DNA from: Deltaproteobacteria bacterium
Lineage (GTDB): Bacteria; Myxococcota_A; Polyangia; GCA-2747355; JADLHG01
Assembly (NCBI GenBank): GCA_020848905.1
Contig: JADLHG010000082.1
Span: 34,808-98,807, forward strand
DNA: 64,000 nt
Direction of reading: 5' to 3'
Position numbers and translations under genes: made by a program. Positions within the stretch are counted from its first letter, which is position 1. Each line of letters opens with the position of its first letter. The notes beneath the pieces were generated by a model. That model had not been told where the DNA came from. It did not search any database and saw nothing but the letters and a program-made list of their open reading frames with translations. Below are positions 42,587 through 49,773 of this stretch, in pieces.

Positions 42587-43008
42587 GCGATCCCGCGCCC
42601 TTGTCCGAGGTCTCCGACGAGGCCTGCACCCCCTTCCTGACCCTGTGGCGCGAGGGGCTCGTGATCAAGGTCGTCGACGGGGACACCGTCGACCTCACGA
42701 TCGACCTCGGTTTCGAGGTCTACCGCCGCGTCCGCGTGCGGCTCCTCAACGCCGCCCTCAAGGGGATCAACGCGCCCGAGACCAACCGCACGGCCGAGCG
42801 CGTGGCGGGCCTCGCGGCGAAGGCGCGGCTCATGGCGCTCTTGCCGAACGGCAAGCTCGTGCGGCTGCGCTCGATCAAGGCTGCCGGCAGCACCGAGAAG
42901 TTCGGGCGCTGGCTCGCGGTGGTGCTCGTGGCGGGCGACAACGGCTGGCGCTCCGTCGGGGACGTCCTCGTCTCCGAGGGTCTGGCGGTCGAGAGGGACT
43001 ACGAGTAG
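42583..43008 (+). CDS. Staphylococcal-nuclease-like (SNc/TNase) domain protein
   Basis: 141 aa. VIKVVDGDTVDLTIDLGF, RRVRVRLLN, KGINAPETNR and EKFGRWLAVVLV give the SNc fold with the metal-binding Asp, the catalytic Arg and Glu (APE), and the second Arg (GRW). The family cleaves DNA or RNA with calcium. No signal peptide. Its position among fibre genes is unusual; it may be a virion-carried nuclease or simply act on host nucleic acid. Confidence 0.85.
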   Translation: MSDPAPLSEVSDEACTPFLTLWREGLVIKVVDGDTVDLTIDLGFEVYRRVRVRLLNAALKGINAPETNRTAERVAGLAAKARLMALLPNGKLVRLRSIKAAGSTEKFGRWLAVVLVAGDNGWRSVGDVLVSEGLAVERDYE

Positions 43009-43037
43009 GTCGGCCACAGAGTAGGTCGGTCGCCGGA

Positions 43038-43043
43038 TAGGAT
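43038..43043 (+). promoter_or_regulatory. -10 element of a leaderless gene
   Basis: TAGGAT, six bases, ATG at 43050. The block (TAGGATAGGRCCATGCCCCCGATCCTCTCG) is repeated almost exactly at 43956, with the start of the protein. No -35 match seen. Confidence 0.45.
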
Positions 43044-43049
43044 AGGACC

Positions 43050-43928
43050 ATGCCCCCGATCCTCTCGTTCAGCGCCCCGTCTGGGGGCGGCCCGCCCCCG
43101 GCCACGCCCGACCTCGACGCCGTCCTCGTCGCCGGCAACGTCGCGCTCACGCGCGACGTCCTGATCGCCGCGACGCACGCGCTCGACGCCGCGGTCGCCG
43201 CGACCGTCCTCCAGATCGGCACGACGAACGCCTCCGCCGTGCGCTTCGGCACCGCGACGGGCACGACCAGCACCTTCCAGGCGTTCTTCAACCAGAGCGC
43301 CTCGTTCCTGTCGAACGCCGGGCTCCAGTTCTCGTCCACGACGGCCAACCGCGGCTCCTGCCGCATGAACCAGTTCGGCAACAACGCCGGCGTGCCGGGG
43401 ATCACCGGGTTCAAGAGCCGCGGGACGAACGTCGGCGACCTCGTGTCGTGCAGCGCGGGCGACGTGCTGTGGCGGGCCACGGCGATCGGCGTGCCGGCCG
43501 ACAACGCCAGCGTGCCGCTCGCGGGCTGGCTCGGGATCAACGTCCCGACGGGCGGCGTCGGCGCCAACTACCTGGCCACGGACTTTGAGGTCCGCCTCAC
43601 GCCGCTGGCGGGGCCGATCAACGGCCACCGCCAGGCGTTCCTCGTCGACAGCGAGGCGATCCTCCACGGGCGCGAGACGGCGAACAGCTTCGCCGGCGTG
43701 GCCACGATCGGCGCCGGCGGCAACGTCGTCGTCGCGAACACGAGGGTCTCGGCCACGACGAAGTTCCTGCTCACGGTGCAAGACACCGGGCCCGCGCCCA
43801 CGGGGACGATCTACCAGTCGGCGCGCGCGGTCGGCGCGAGCTTCACGATCGCGTCCTCGGCCGGGGCGGCCGACGCCGGCGTCGTGGTGTACTACCAGTT
43901 GTGGGAGCCTGTGGCGACGCCGCCGTAG
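43050..43928 (+). CDS. Fibre protein with the MPPIL leader
   Basis: 292 aa; starts MPPILSFSAPSGGG. Low-charge beta-rich protein with FNQSASFLSNAGLQFSS and GTNVGDLVSCSAGDV segments. Probably a fibre or spike using the same N-terminal adaptor as the proteins at 33340 and 43968. Confidence 0.62.
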   Translation: MPPILSFSAPSGGGPPPATPDLDAVLVAGNVALTRDVLIAATHALDAAVAATVLQIGTTNASAVRFGTATGTTSTFQAFFNQSASFLSNAGLQFSSTTANRGSCRMNQFGNNAGVPGITGFKSRGTNVGDLVSCSAGDVLWRATAIGVPADNASVPLAGWLGINVPTGGVGANYLATDFEVRLTPLAGPINGHRQAFLVDSEAILHGRETANSFAGVATIGAGGNVVVANTRVSATTKFLLTVQDTGPAPTGTIYQSARAVGASFTIASSAGAADAGVVVYYQLWEPVATPP

Positions 43929-43955
43929 TCGGAGCGGCGACGGCGATTCACCGAG

Positions 43956-43961
43956 TAGGAT
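43956..43961 (+). promoter_or_regulatory. -10 element of a second leaderless MPPIL gene
   Basis: TAGGAT, six bases (AGGGCC), ATG at 43968, duplicating the arrangement at 43038. Confidence 0.45.
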
Positions 43962-43967
43962 AGGGCC

Positions 43968-44519
43968 ATGCCCCCGATCCTCTCGGTTTCGGTTCCGGCG
44001 ATCCCCGGCCCCGCGGGCCCGGCCGGCAACGCCACGACGTTCACCGGCGACCAGTTCCAGAACCCGAACAACGCCGACTGGGCCGTCAACGCGGCTGCCG
44101 CCGCCGCGGTGGACTCGATCAACCCGGCCCTGATCGTGCGGCGCTTCGACGACACGGCGATCGAGGGCGTCGGGATCCCCTTCTTCGTGCCGGCCGGCGC
44201 GGCGTCGCTGCGCTTCGACATGGCCTGGCGCGCCCAGACCGCCCCCGGCGCCCCGCAGGGCGTCGTGCCCAGGGTCTACACGCGCCGCACGCCCGACAAC
44301 GTCGCCGTGCCGGCGTGGTCGGCTGGTCTCGACCTCACGACCCTCGCGGTGCCCACGAGCACCCTCTGGCAGTACGACTCCCAGACGCTGACCCTGGCCG
44401 CCCTCGGCCTCGCGGCCGGCGAGGGCTGCCTGATCGAGTTCTGCCGGGCCTCGGCCGCCGCGGGCGACACGCTCGTCGGCGACTGGGTGCTCTGGCAGTT
44501 GACCGTCGCGGTGGTCTAG
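43968..44519 (+). CDS. Short fibre protein with the MPPIL leader
   Basis: 183 aa; starts MPPILSVSVPAIPGPAG. A QFQNPNNADWAVNAAA segment, typical of phage fibre head domains, precedes a jelly-roll-like domain. The stop overlaps the next GTG. Confidence 0.62.
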   Translation: MPPILSVSVPAIPGPAGPAGNATTFTGDQFQNPNNADWAVNAAAAAAVDSINPALIVRRFDDTAIEGVGIPFFVPAGAASLRFDMAWRAQTAPGAPQGVVPRVYTRRTPDNVAVPAWSAGLDLTTLAVPTSTLWQYDSQTLTLAALGLAAGEGCLIEFCRASAAAGDTLVGDWVLWQLTVAVV

Positions 44520-45211
44520 TGGCCTGGCGCACGTCCGCGAACAACCAGGCTGTCACGACGGGGGCCTTCGCGACCTTCTACCCGCAGTTCACCTGCTGCG
44601 TGTGGCTGCACAAGATCACGTCCGGCACGAACAACGTCCGGATCTTCCGCAAGAACGGGATCACGTTCTCGGTGCAGACCGGGATCCCCATGCGGCTGTT
44701 CTTCCCGTGGACGACGGGCGCGACGTTCGCGGCACCGGCGGCGCTCAACCCCCTCGGCGTCACGTCGCACTTCGCGTGCAGCTACGACTCGGGCAGCGTC
44801 CTCAACCTCCCGCGGATGTACGTCGACGGCGTCGAGCAGGCCGTCGTCGCCACGACCCCGCCCACCGGGGTCGTCAACGTGGCGGCCACCACGGGGCAGT
44901 ACATCCTGAACAACACGGTCGGCTTCACCCAGGGCTTCCAGGGCTACGCGAGCGACTGGCGCCTCTACTCCCGGGTGCTCTCGCCGTCCGAGGTCGAGAC
45001 GATCGCCCTCGGCCGCGGGCACGACGACGTCCGCCAGGGCCTGGAGGTCCAGTACGTCATGGAGAACGGCGTCCCCGGCGCGGCGTTCACGGCGCCGATC
45101 GACGGGAGCGGCAACGGGCGCACGGGCGCCGTCGTGGCCGCCGGCAACACCTTCGACGCCCTCCCGGGCGGGTTCTCGGGCCGCATGCGAACCGCCCTGC
45201 GCGCAGGGTAA
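44519..45211 (+). CDS. LamG/concanavalin-like lectin-domain protein
   Basis: 230 aa. FYPQFTCCVWLHKITSG, MYVDGVEQAVV and GYASDWRLYSRVLSPSEVETI are the signature strands of a LamG/pentraxin-type jelly roll, which binds glycans. The C-terminus holds a second small segment (YVMENGVPGAAFTAPIDGSG). Likely a receptor-binding spike. Confidence 0.75.
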   Translation: MAWRTSANNQAVTTGAFATFYPQFTCCVWLHKITSGTNNVRIFRKNGITFSVQTGIPMRLFFPWTTGATFAAPAALNPLGVTSHFACSYDSGSVLNLPRMYVDGVEQAVVATTPPTGVVNVAATTGQYILNNTVGFTQGFQGYASDWRLYSRVLSPSEVETIALGRGHDDVRQGLEVQYVMENGVPGAAFTAPIDGSGNGRTGAVVAAGNTFDALPGGFSGRMRTALRAG

Positions 45212-45224
45212 GATCGGAGCCACC

Positions 45225-45746
45225 ATGGCCACCGTCCTCCACCGCACGAGCCTCATGCTGCTCACCAGCGTCAACACGCCCGACTACTCGCCGGTCGAGT
45301 GGATCCACAACCCCGACCTCTCCGCGGTCGAGGGCGTGCCGGACTACTACTGGAAGATCCAGGGCAACGACGTGCTGGCCATGGACGCCGGCGAGCGCGC
45401 CGCGGTCGACGCGCTCCGCATGCCCATGCTGATCGCTGCCAAGAAGGCCGAGTGGGAGGTCGCCTGCCGCGAGTTCATTCACTCGCACTACGCGCCCCAC
45501 CAGCAGCAGACCCTCTCCGTCCTCCTGTCCGAGGCTCGCGCCGCCGGACTCACGAACCGCGTGAACTACATCCTCCAGGCCCTGGGCTGGGTCGACGCGG
45601 TCCTGACCTACTACTACGGGATCGAGGCGGCGATCGAGGCGGCGACGACCCCCGCGGGGCTCGACGCCGTGACGTGGGACTTCACCCCCTACGACGCCGC
45701 TGACCCCGACGTGTCGATCCGCCAGGCCCGCCAGATCCTGAACTAG
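45225..45746 (+). CDS. Helical protein, possible fibre assembly factor
   Basis: 173 aa. An N-terminal strand segment (DYSPVEWIHNPDLSAVEG, then YWKIQGNDVLAM), then all helix, with an acidic end. Phage fibre-assembly chaperones are often found last in a fibre run and have this plan; not proven. Confidence 0.6.
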   Translation: MATVLHRTSLMLLTSVNTPDYSPVEWIHNPDLSAVEGVPDYYWKIQGNDVLAMDAGERAAVDALRMPMLIAAKKAEWEVACREFIHSHYAPHQQQTLSVLLSEARAAGLTNRVNYILQALGWVDAVLTYYYGIEAAIEAATTPAGLDAVTWDFTPYDAADPDVSIRQARQILN

Positions 45747-45774
45747 GCTCCGAGCCCGGTTCGTTTGGTATCCT
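45747..45774 (+). promoter_or_regulatory. ACTCCG-class promoter (GCTCCG-N16-TATCCT)
   Basis: GCTCCG at 45747-45752, spacer ending GTTCGTTTGG, TATCCT at 45769-45774. An 85-nt leader follows, with GGGAACGATCCC at 45788-45799, before ATG 45860. Confidence 0.7.
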
Positions 45775-45859
45775 CGACGGCGCGGCTGGGAACGATCCCG
45801 GCGCAACCCAGGGGCCCTTCCGGCCCGTCCTCGTCGGGCCCCAGGCCCAGGAGCTTCTC

Positions 45860-46270
45860 ATGGCGTTCGGTGGTGTCGCCGCCTTCGCCGCCCCTGCGGC
45901 GGCGCGCGGCTCGCTCAAGAACCGGGTCGTCCTCACGGGCGTGACCCTCGCGGCCCGCGTGGGCAACTTCGACCCGACGGGCGCGGCGGCGGACAGCGCC
46001 CTGCTCTCGACCAACCAGGCGGTGGTCCCGAACCAGCAGGCCCTCCCGTCCTCGTTCGGCTTCGGCCCCGGCGGCTACGTCGCCGGCGACGAGGCCCTGA
46101 TCACCGTCGAGGCCGACGGGGACAACGGCGCGGCGATCCTGCCCGACGTCTACGTCGCCTCGATCGCGGTCGCGGCCGGCAACCTCCAGATCGGCCTGCA
46201 CAACCGCGGCGCGGGCGTGAGCGGCAACCTGCGCGTCGTGATCGAGCAGAACCACTCGATCACGCAGTAG
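45860..46270 (+). CDS. Abundant-type small virion protein
   Basis: 136 aa. Ala/Gly/Val-rich all-beta pattern (GYVAGDEALITVEADG, NLQIGLHNRGAGV). A monocistronic unit with its own late promoter, a long leader and a strong terminator, so probably made in quantity: a candidate decoration or minor capsid protein. No family recognised. Confidence 0.6.
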   Translation: MAFGGVAAFAAPAAARGSLKNRVVLTGVTLAARVGNFDPTGAAADSALLSTNQAVVPNQQALPSSFGFGPGGYVAGDEALITVEADGDNGAAILPDVYVASIAVAAGNLQIGLHNRGAGVSGNLRVVIEQNHSITQ

Positions 46271-46305
46271 CCCCTCCGGATCGACAGGCCAACCAGCCAG
46301 CGCGC

Positions 46306-46330
46306 CGCCGGGGACATGGTGTCCCCGGCG
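46306..46330 (+). terminator. Terminator hairpin
   Basis: CGCCGGGGACA-tgg-TGTCCCCGGCG, a perfect 11-bp stem, followed by TCGTGCTTTC. Confidence 0.7.
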
Positions 46331-46350
46331 TCGTGCTTTCGGGAGGCGTC

Positions 46351-46893
46351 ATGCAGCCCAGGATCTTGTTCACGTCCGCCTCGGGCTTCGTCTCGGGAGC
46401 GATCCGCTGGATCACGGGCTCGGCCGTGAGCCACGTCGGGGTGCAGATCGGCGCCGAGATCGTTCACGCGGACCGCGGCGGCGTGCAGATCGACGACCTG
46501 GCCGGGTTCCTCAAGGGCGGACGCACGCTGCGCCACGTCTACGAGCTTCGCCAGGAGATCGCCTGCGACGCGAGCGAGGTCTTCGCCTACGCCAAGAAGG
46601 ACGGCGACGGCAAGCCGCTCGCGGGCTACGACTACGACGGCATGATCTGGAACGTCGTCCCGATCCTCTCGTGGCGGTGGCTCAAGATCCGCCTCGGCAA
46701 CCCGCTGGCCGACAAGAATGAGTTCTGGTGCTCCGAGTTCGCGGTCACGTCGCTCCGCAAGGCGTCGAGCGACATGATCCCCGAGTTCAAGGGCCTCAAC
46801 GCCGAGGTCGTGACGCCGGGCGGGTTGCTCCGCGTCGTCTCGCGGAGCAAGAGCTTCTTCAAGGTCGTCGACAAGAAGGCGCCGAAGGCGTGA
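46351..46893 (+). CDS. Permuted NlpC/P60 (YiiX/LRAT-like) papain-fold protein
   Basis: 180 aa from ATG 46351 with GGGAGG upstream. His28 in AVSHVGVQIG and Cys127 in FWCSEFAV, in His-before-Cys order, mark the permuted NlpC/P60 class, which includes amidases, thioesterases and lipid-modifying enzymes. IVHADRGGVQ and GYDYDG fit the fold. No signal peptide. It could be a cell-wall hydrolase or act on lipids in a membrane-containing particle; the substrate is open. Confidence 0.78.
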   Translation: MQPRILFTSASGFVSGAIRWITGSAVSHVGVQIGAEIVHADRGGVQIDDLAGFLKGGRTLRHVYELRQEIACDASEVFAYAKKDGDGKPLAGYDYDGMIWNVVPILSWRWLKIRLGNPLADKNEFWCSEFAVTSLRKASSDMIPEFKGLNAEVVTPGGLLRVVSRSKSFFKVVDKKAPKA

Positions 46894-48473
46894 CCCGCCG
46901 GTCGCCCCCCTACCTGAGCCTGGCCAAGATCGACCGCTGGCTCCCGCTGATGCGGAAGCAGGGCGTGTCCGAGGTCGCGCGTTCGCCGCGGGGGTTCCTC
47001 GCGGCCTACCGCCGCGCCGGCGGTGACCCGCGCCGCCTGAGCGAGGCCTGGCGGCGCAGGCGCGACGGGTTCGTGGCGCGGCACATGGCCCAGGTCGAGC
47101 AGAGCGGCGAGCCCCTGACGACGCCCGAGGGCCTCCCCACGCGCCGGCACCTGGCCTTGATCGCCTGGGCCTACTGCCCGACGCCGGTGCGCCCTCCCCG
47201 GGCGAACCCCTCCGCGGACGAGCGCCGGCGAGCCGCGGAGCGCAGTGGCGACCCCGTGGCCGTGCTGCGCGAGCGGCTCCGGCGCGGCGAGGTCACGACC
47301 GAGCAGGTTCGGATCGCCGCCGCCCTGGGCGACGAGCGGGCCCTGGCGCTGGAGCCGGGTCGCCGTGATCACGACGTGGTCGACGACGTGGGCGGGATCC
47401 GCCTCGTCGGCCGGGCGCTCCGAGACCCGCACGGCTTGGCCGTGTCGGTCGCGGCAGACGCTGCCGAATCGGTCCTCCCGCTCTCCTCCACCTCGTCGGG
47501 TGCGAGCCCGCGCCGCGCGATCGACCTCGCGCGCCGGTGGGTGCGTGATCGACGAGGCGTGTCCGCCGAATCCTTGCGCGACGCAATGAACGCGGCTGCG
47601 GCTGCGGCCCTCCGTGCGACTGACGACGGCGCCTACGTTGACGAGATGATCGCAGCTTCGGCGGCCCTCACCGCCCAGACCGCCATGGCTGCCGCCGACG
47701 AGGTCTCACGACACGTCGCGTCCGCTGCCGGGGCCGGCCGCACGGCAGGGCTCGCTGCCATGGCGGTCCGACGCGCGGTGTGGGCTCGGGCGGACTCGGG
47801 AACGGGTGCGGAGGAGGGGGAAGACGACCCCTATGCCTCGCCGTGGCTTCTGACGAGACTGATCGCCTACGTCCTGCGAGAGATCCCGATCGGAGGGGGC
47901 CCCGTGGTCAGCAACCCGCCCAACCCACCGTTCTACGTCTACGCCCCGCAGCAGAAGATCGGCAGCGCGGGCACCTCGCTCGCGCAGGTTCCGGCGCTGC
48001 ACAAGCACCTCGTCGCGAAGGGCCTCCTCACCCCCGGCATGCGCGCGCTGGACCTGGGCGGCGGGCGATACGACAAGGGCGTCGAGTTCCTCGGTGAGCA
48101 TGGCGTTGACGCGCGCGTCTACGACCCGTTCAACCGCCTCGCGGGCCACAACGAGGCCGTCGCCCGCTGGGTCGACTCGCGCCACCGTGGCGTCGCCGGC
48201 GTGGACGCGGTCCTGTGCTCCAACGTTCTGAACGTGATCCGCGAGAAGGTGTCCCGCGCTCAGGTGATCCGCGCCGCGCGCTCGGCGCTGGCCCCCGGCG
48301 GCGTGGCCTACTTCTGGGTCCATGAGGGCAGCCCGGACGATCGCAAGAAGGGTCCGCGGGCCACCGCGAAGGGCTGGCAGAACTTCAAGCTGACGAAGTT
48401 CTACCTCCCCGAGGTCCGGAAGGTGTTCCCGCGCGCAAGGATCTCCGGGCGCTTGATCGTGGCCCCCTTGTGA
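46890..48473 (+). CDS. Fusion: NPSADERRR repeat domain plus SAM-dependent methyltransferase
   Basis: 527 aa from a GTG overlapping the previous stop. The N-terminal 100 residues are Arg-rich and helical. From RANPSADERRRAAERSGD (near residue 107) runs a helical repeat domain homologous to the next gene, ending RLIAYVLREIP. After VSNPPNPPFYVYAPQQKIG comes a class I methyltransferase (ALDLGGGRYDKGVEFL, ARVYDPFN, VDAVLCSNVLNVI). Target unknown; DNA, tRNA or protein are all possible. Confidence 0.75.
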   Translation: MTRRSPPYLSLAKIDRWLPLMRKQGVSEVARSPRGFLAAYRRAGGDPRRLSEAWRRRRDGFVARHMAQVEQSGEPLTTPEGLPTRRHLALIAWAYCPTPVRPPRANPSADERRRAAERSGDPVAVLRERLRRGEVTTEQVRIAAALGDERALALEPGRRDHDVVDDVGGIRLVGRALRDPHGLAVSVAADAAESVLPLSSTSSGASPRRAIDLARRWVRDRRGVSAESLRDAMNAAAAAALRATDDGAYVDEMIAASAALTAQTAMAAADEVSRHVASAAGAGRTAGLAAMAVRRAVWARADSGTGAEEGEDDPYASPWLLTRLIAYVLREIPIGGGPVVSNPPNPPFYVYAPQQKIGSAGTSLAQVPALHKHLVAKGLLTPGMRALDLGGGRYDKGVEFLGEHGVDARVYDPFNRLAGHNEAVARWVDSRHRGVAGVDAVLCSNVLNVIREKVSRAQVIRAARSALAPGGVAYFWVHEGSPDDRKKGPRATAKGWQNFKLTKFYLPEVRKVFPRARISGRLIVAPL

Positions 48474-49138
48474 GCCGCCACACGAGGAACCCCTCCGCCG
48501 ACGAGCGCCGGCGCGCCGCGGAGCGCGCCGGCGACCCCGTGGCCGTCCTCCGTGAGCGGCTCCGGCGTGGCGAGGTCACGACTGAGCAGGTCCGCGTTGC
48601 CGCCGTCCTGGGCGACGCGCGGGCCTGGGCCCTGGAGCCGCCCACCGACCCTACCGATCTCAACCTGGCCCTCGGCAGGGAGGGGTCGATCTACTTGGTC
48701 GGGAGGGCCCTGGGGGATCGAGACGGCCTCGCGGCCTCCTACGCGGCCGACTGCGCCGAGCGCGTGACGTCGGTCTGGGTGCAGCGACACGGCAACGACG
48801 CCTTGCTGCGGAGCGCGATCGAGGCGGCTAGGCGGTGGGTCCGTGAGCGATCCGCGGACGCGGCGAACGAGGCGCGACGGGCCGTGCGTGCCGTCCTCGC
48901 CTCCGACCTTCTCGTCTCCTCCGATCGCGTCTACTACGCCGCCAGGGCCGCCGCATACGCTGGAGAGGCCGCCTACGTCCGCAACACCGACGTCGCTGCG
49001 GCCAACGCCGCCAACACAGCCGTCAACGCGCGCATCCCGTCTCCGGGCGACTCCTCCGCTGCCGAGGTCCGTGCCGAGGTCCACTGGCAGCAAGACCGCC
49101 TGATCGCCTACGTCCTGCGCGAGGAGCGGCCCCTGTGA
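48470..49138 (+). CDS. NPSADERRR helical repeat protein
   Basis: 222 aa from a GTG overlapping the previous stop. TRNPSADERRRAAERAGD, then LRERLRRGEVTTEQVR and VAAVLGDARAWAL, resemble the short leucine/glycine helical repeats common in planctomycete and myxobacterial proteins. An Ala-rich helical body ends LIAYVLREERPL. Nearly identical DNA occurs at 47205 and, inverted and deleted, at 6728-6860. Unknown function. Confidence 0.7.
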   Translation: MSRHTRNPSADERRRAAERAGDPVAVLRERLRRGEVTTEQVRVAAVLGDARAWALEPPTDPTDLNLALGREGSIYLVGRALGDRDGLAASYAADCAERVTSVWVQRHGNDALLRSAIEAARRWVRERSADAANEARRAVRAVLASDLLVSSDRVYYAARAAAYAGEAAYVRNTDVAAANAANTAVNARIPSPGDSSAAEVRAEVHWQQDRLIAYVLREERPL

Positions 49139-49227
49139 CCGAGCGCGAGGCTCGCTACGCCGTGGGGACGATCTGCGCCCTTTGCCTGGCCGTCGGGTTC
49201 CTCGGCGGCCTCGTCATGACCCTCTAA
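49135..49227 (+). CDS. Very small membrane protein
   Basis: 30 aa from a GTG overlapping the previous stop: VTEREARY, then VGTICALCLAVGFLGGLVM, one membrane segment. Translation is probably coupled. Followed by an A/T-richer 74-bp gap (CGATTTTTCTTG) before the next gene. Confidence 0.5.
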   Translation: MTEREARYAVGTICALCLAVGFLGGLVMTL

Positions 49228-49301
49228 CTACAGCAGCAACAACGACTCGATTTTTCTTGCCTAGTTTCGACGACGAGTGCCATAGGGGGTAGGAGGCCTC
49301 T

Positions 49302-49550
49302 ATGACTGACCAGGCTGACACGACGGACCAGAACCCGGATCACGCGCGCTTGCACGAGTCGCGCAAGCGCGCGACCGCGCTCCTGAAGGACGCCAACCTC
49401 GCTCGCTGGCACGCCCTGCTCTTGCGGAAGAGGGCCGACGACTTGACGGACGAGGCGGACCAGATCGAGCGCGAGGCGCTCGCCCTGGCCTTCCCCGACG
49501 GCTTGCCGGCGGGGTTCTACGCGCGGTGCATGGACGAGGCGATGCGGTAG
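49302..49550 (+). CDS. Small helical protein, 82 aa
   Basis: ATG with GTAGGAGG upstream. Charged helix pair (ARLHESRKRATALLKDANLA). Weak -10-like CATAGG in the leader. Unknown. Confidence 0.6.
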   Translation: MTDQADTTDQNPDHARLHESRKRATALLKDANLARWHALLLRKRADDLTDEADQIEREALALAFPDGLPAGFYARCMDEAMR

Positions 49551-49560
49551 GATCCAGGCA

Positions 49561-49586
49561 GCCCACGGTCGAGGCCGGCCGTGGGC
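49561..49586 (+). terminator. Hairpin after the small helical gene
   Basis: GCCCACGG-N10-CCGTGGGC. The rest of the 223-bp gap to 49774 shows no convincing gene. Confidence 0.5.
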
Positions 49587-49715
49587 GCCTCCCGGGCTCC
49601 CCACTTCCAACCCCGAGCCGGGCGGGGCAGACCAGCGTCGGCGTGCAGCTTGGGCAGGTCGGGGCGCGTGTGCGCCCGCTGTCTAAGCGGCGCCGACGCG
49701 GCCTTTTGAGGGCGG

Positions 49716-49743
49716 TTTGGGGCGGCGGTTGGGGCGGTATCAT
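49716..49743 (+). promoter_or_regulatory. Candidate promoter TTTGGG-N16-TATCAT
   Basis: The weak -35 is offset by a good -10 and the standard 16-nt spacer. GGGATCGTTCCC (49750-49761), the reverse complement of the leader element at 45788, lies over the predicted start. Confidence 0.45.
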
Positions 49744-49773
49744 GGCGTCGGGATCGTTCCCGACGGAGGGGGC

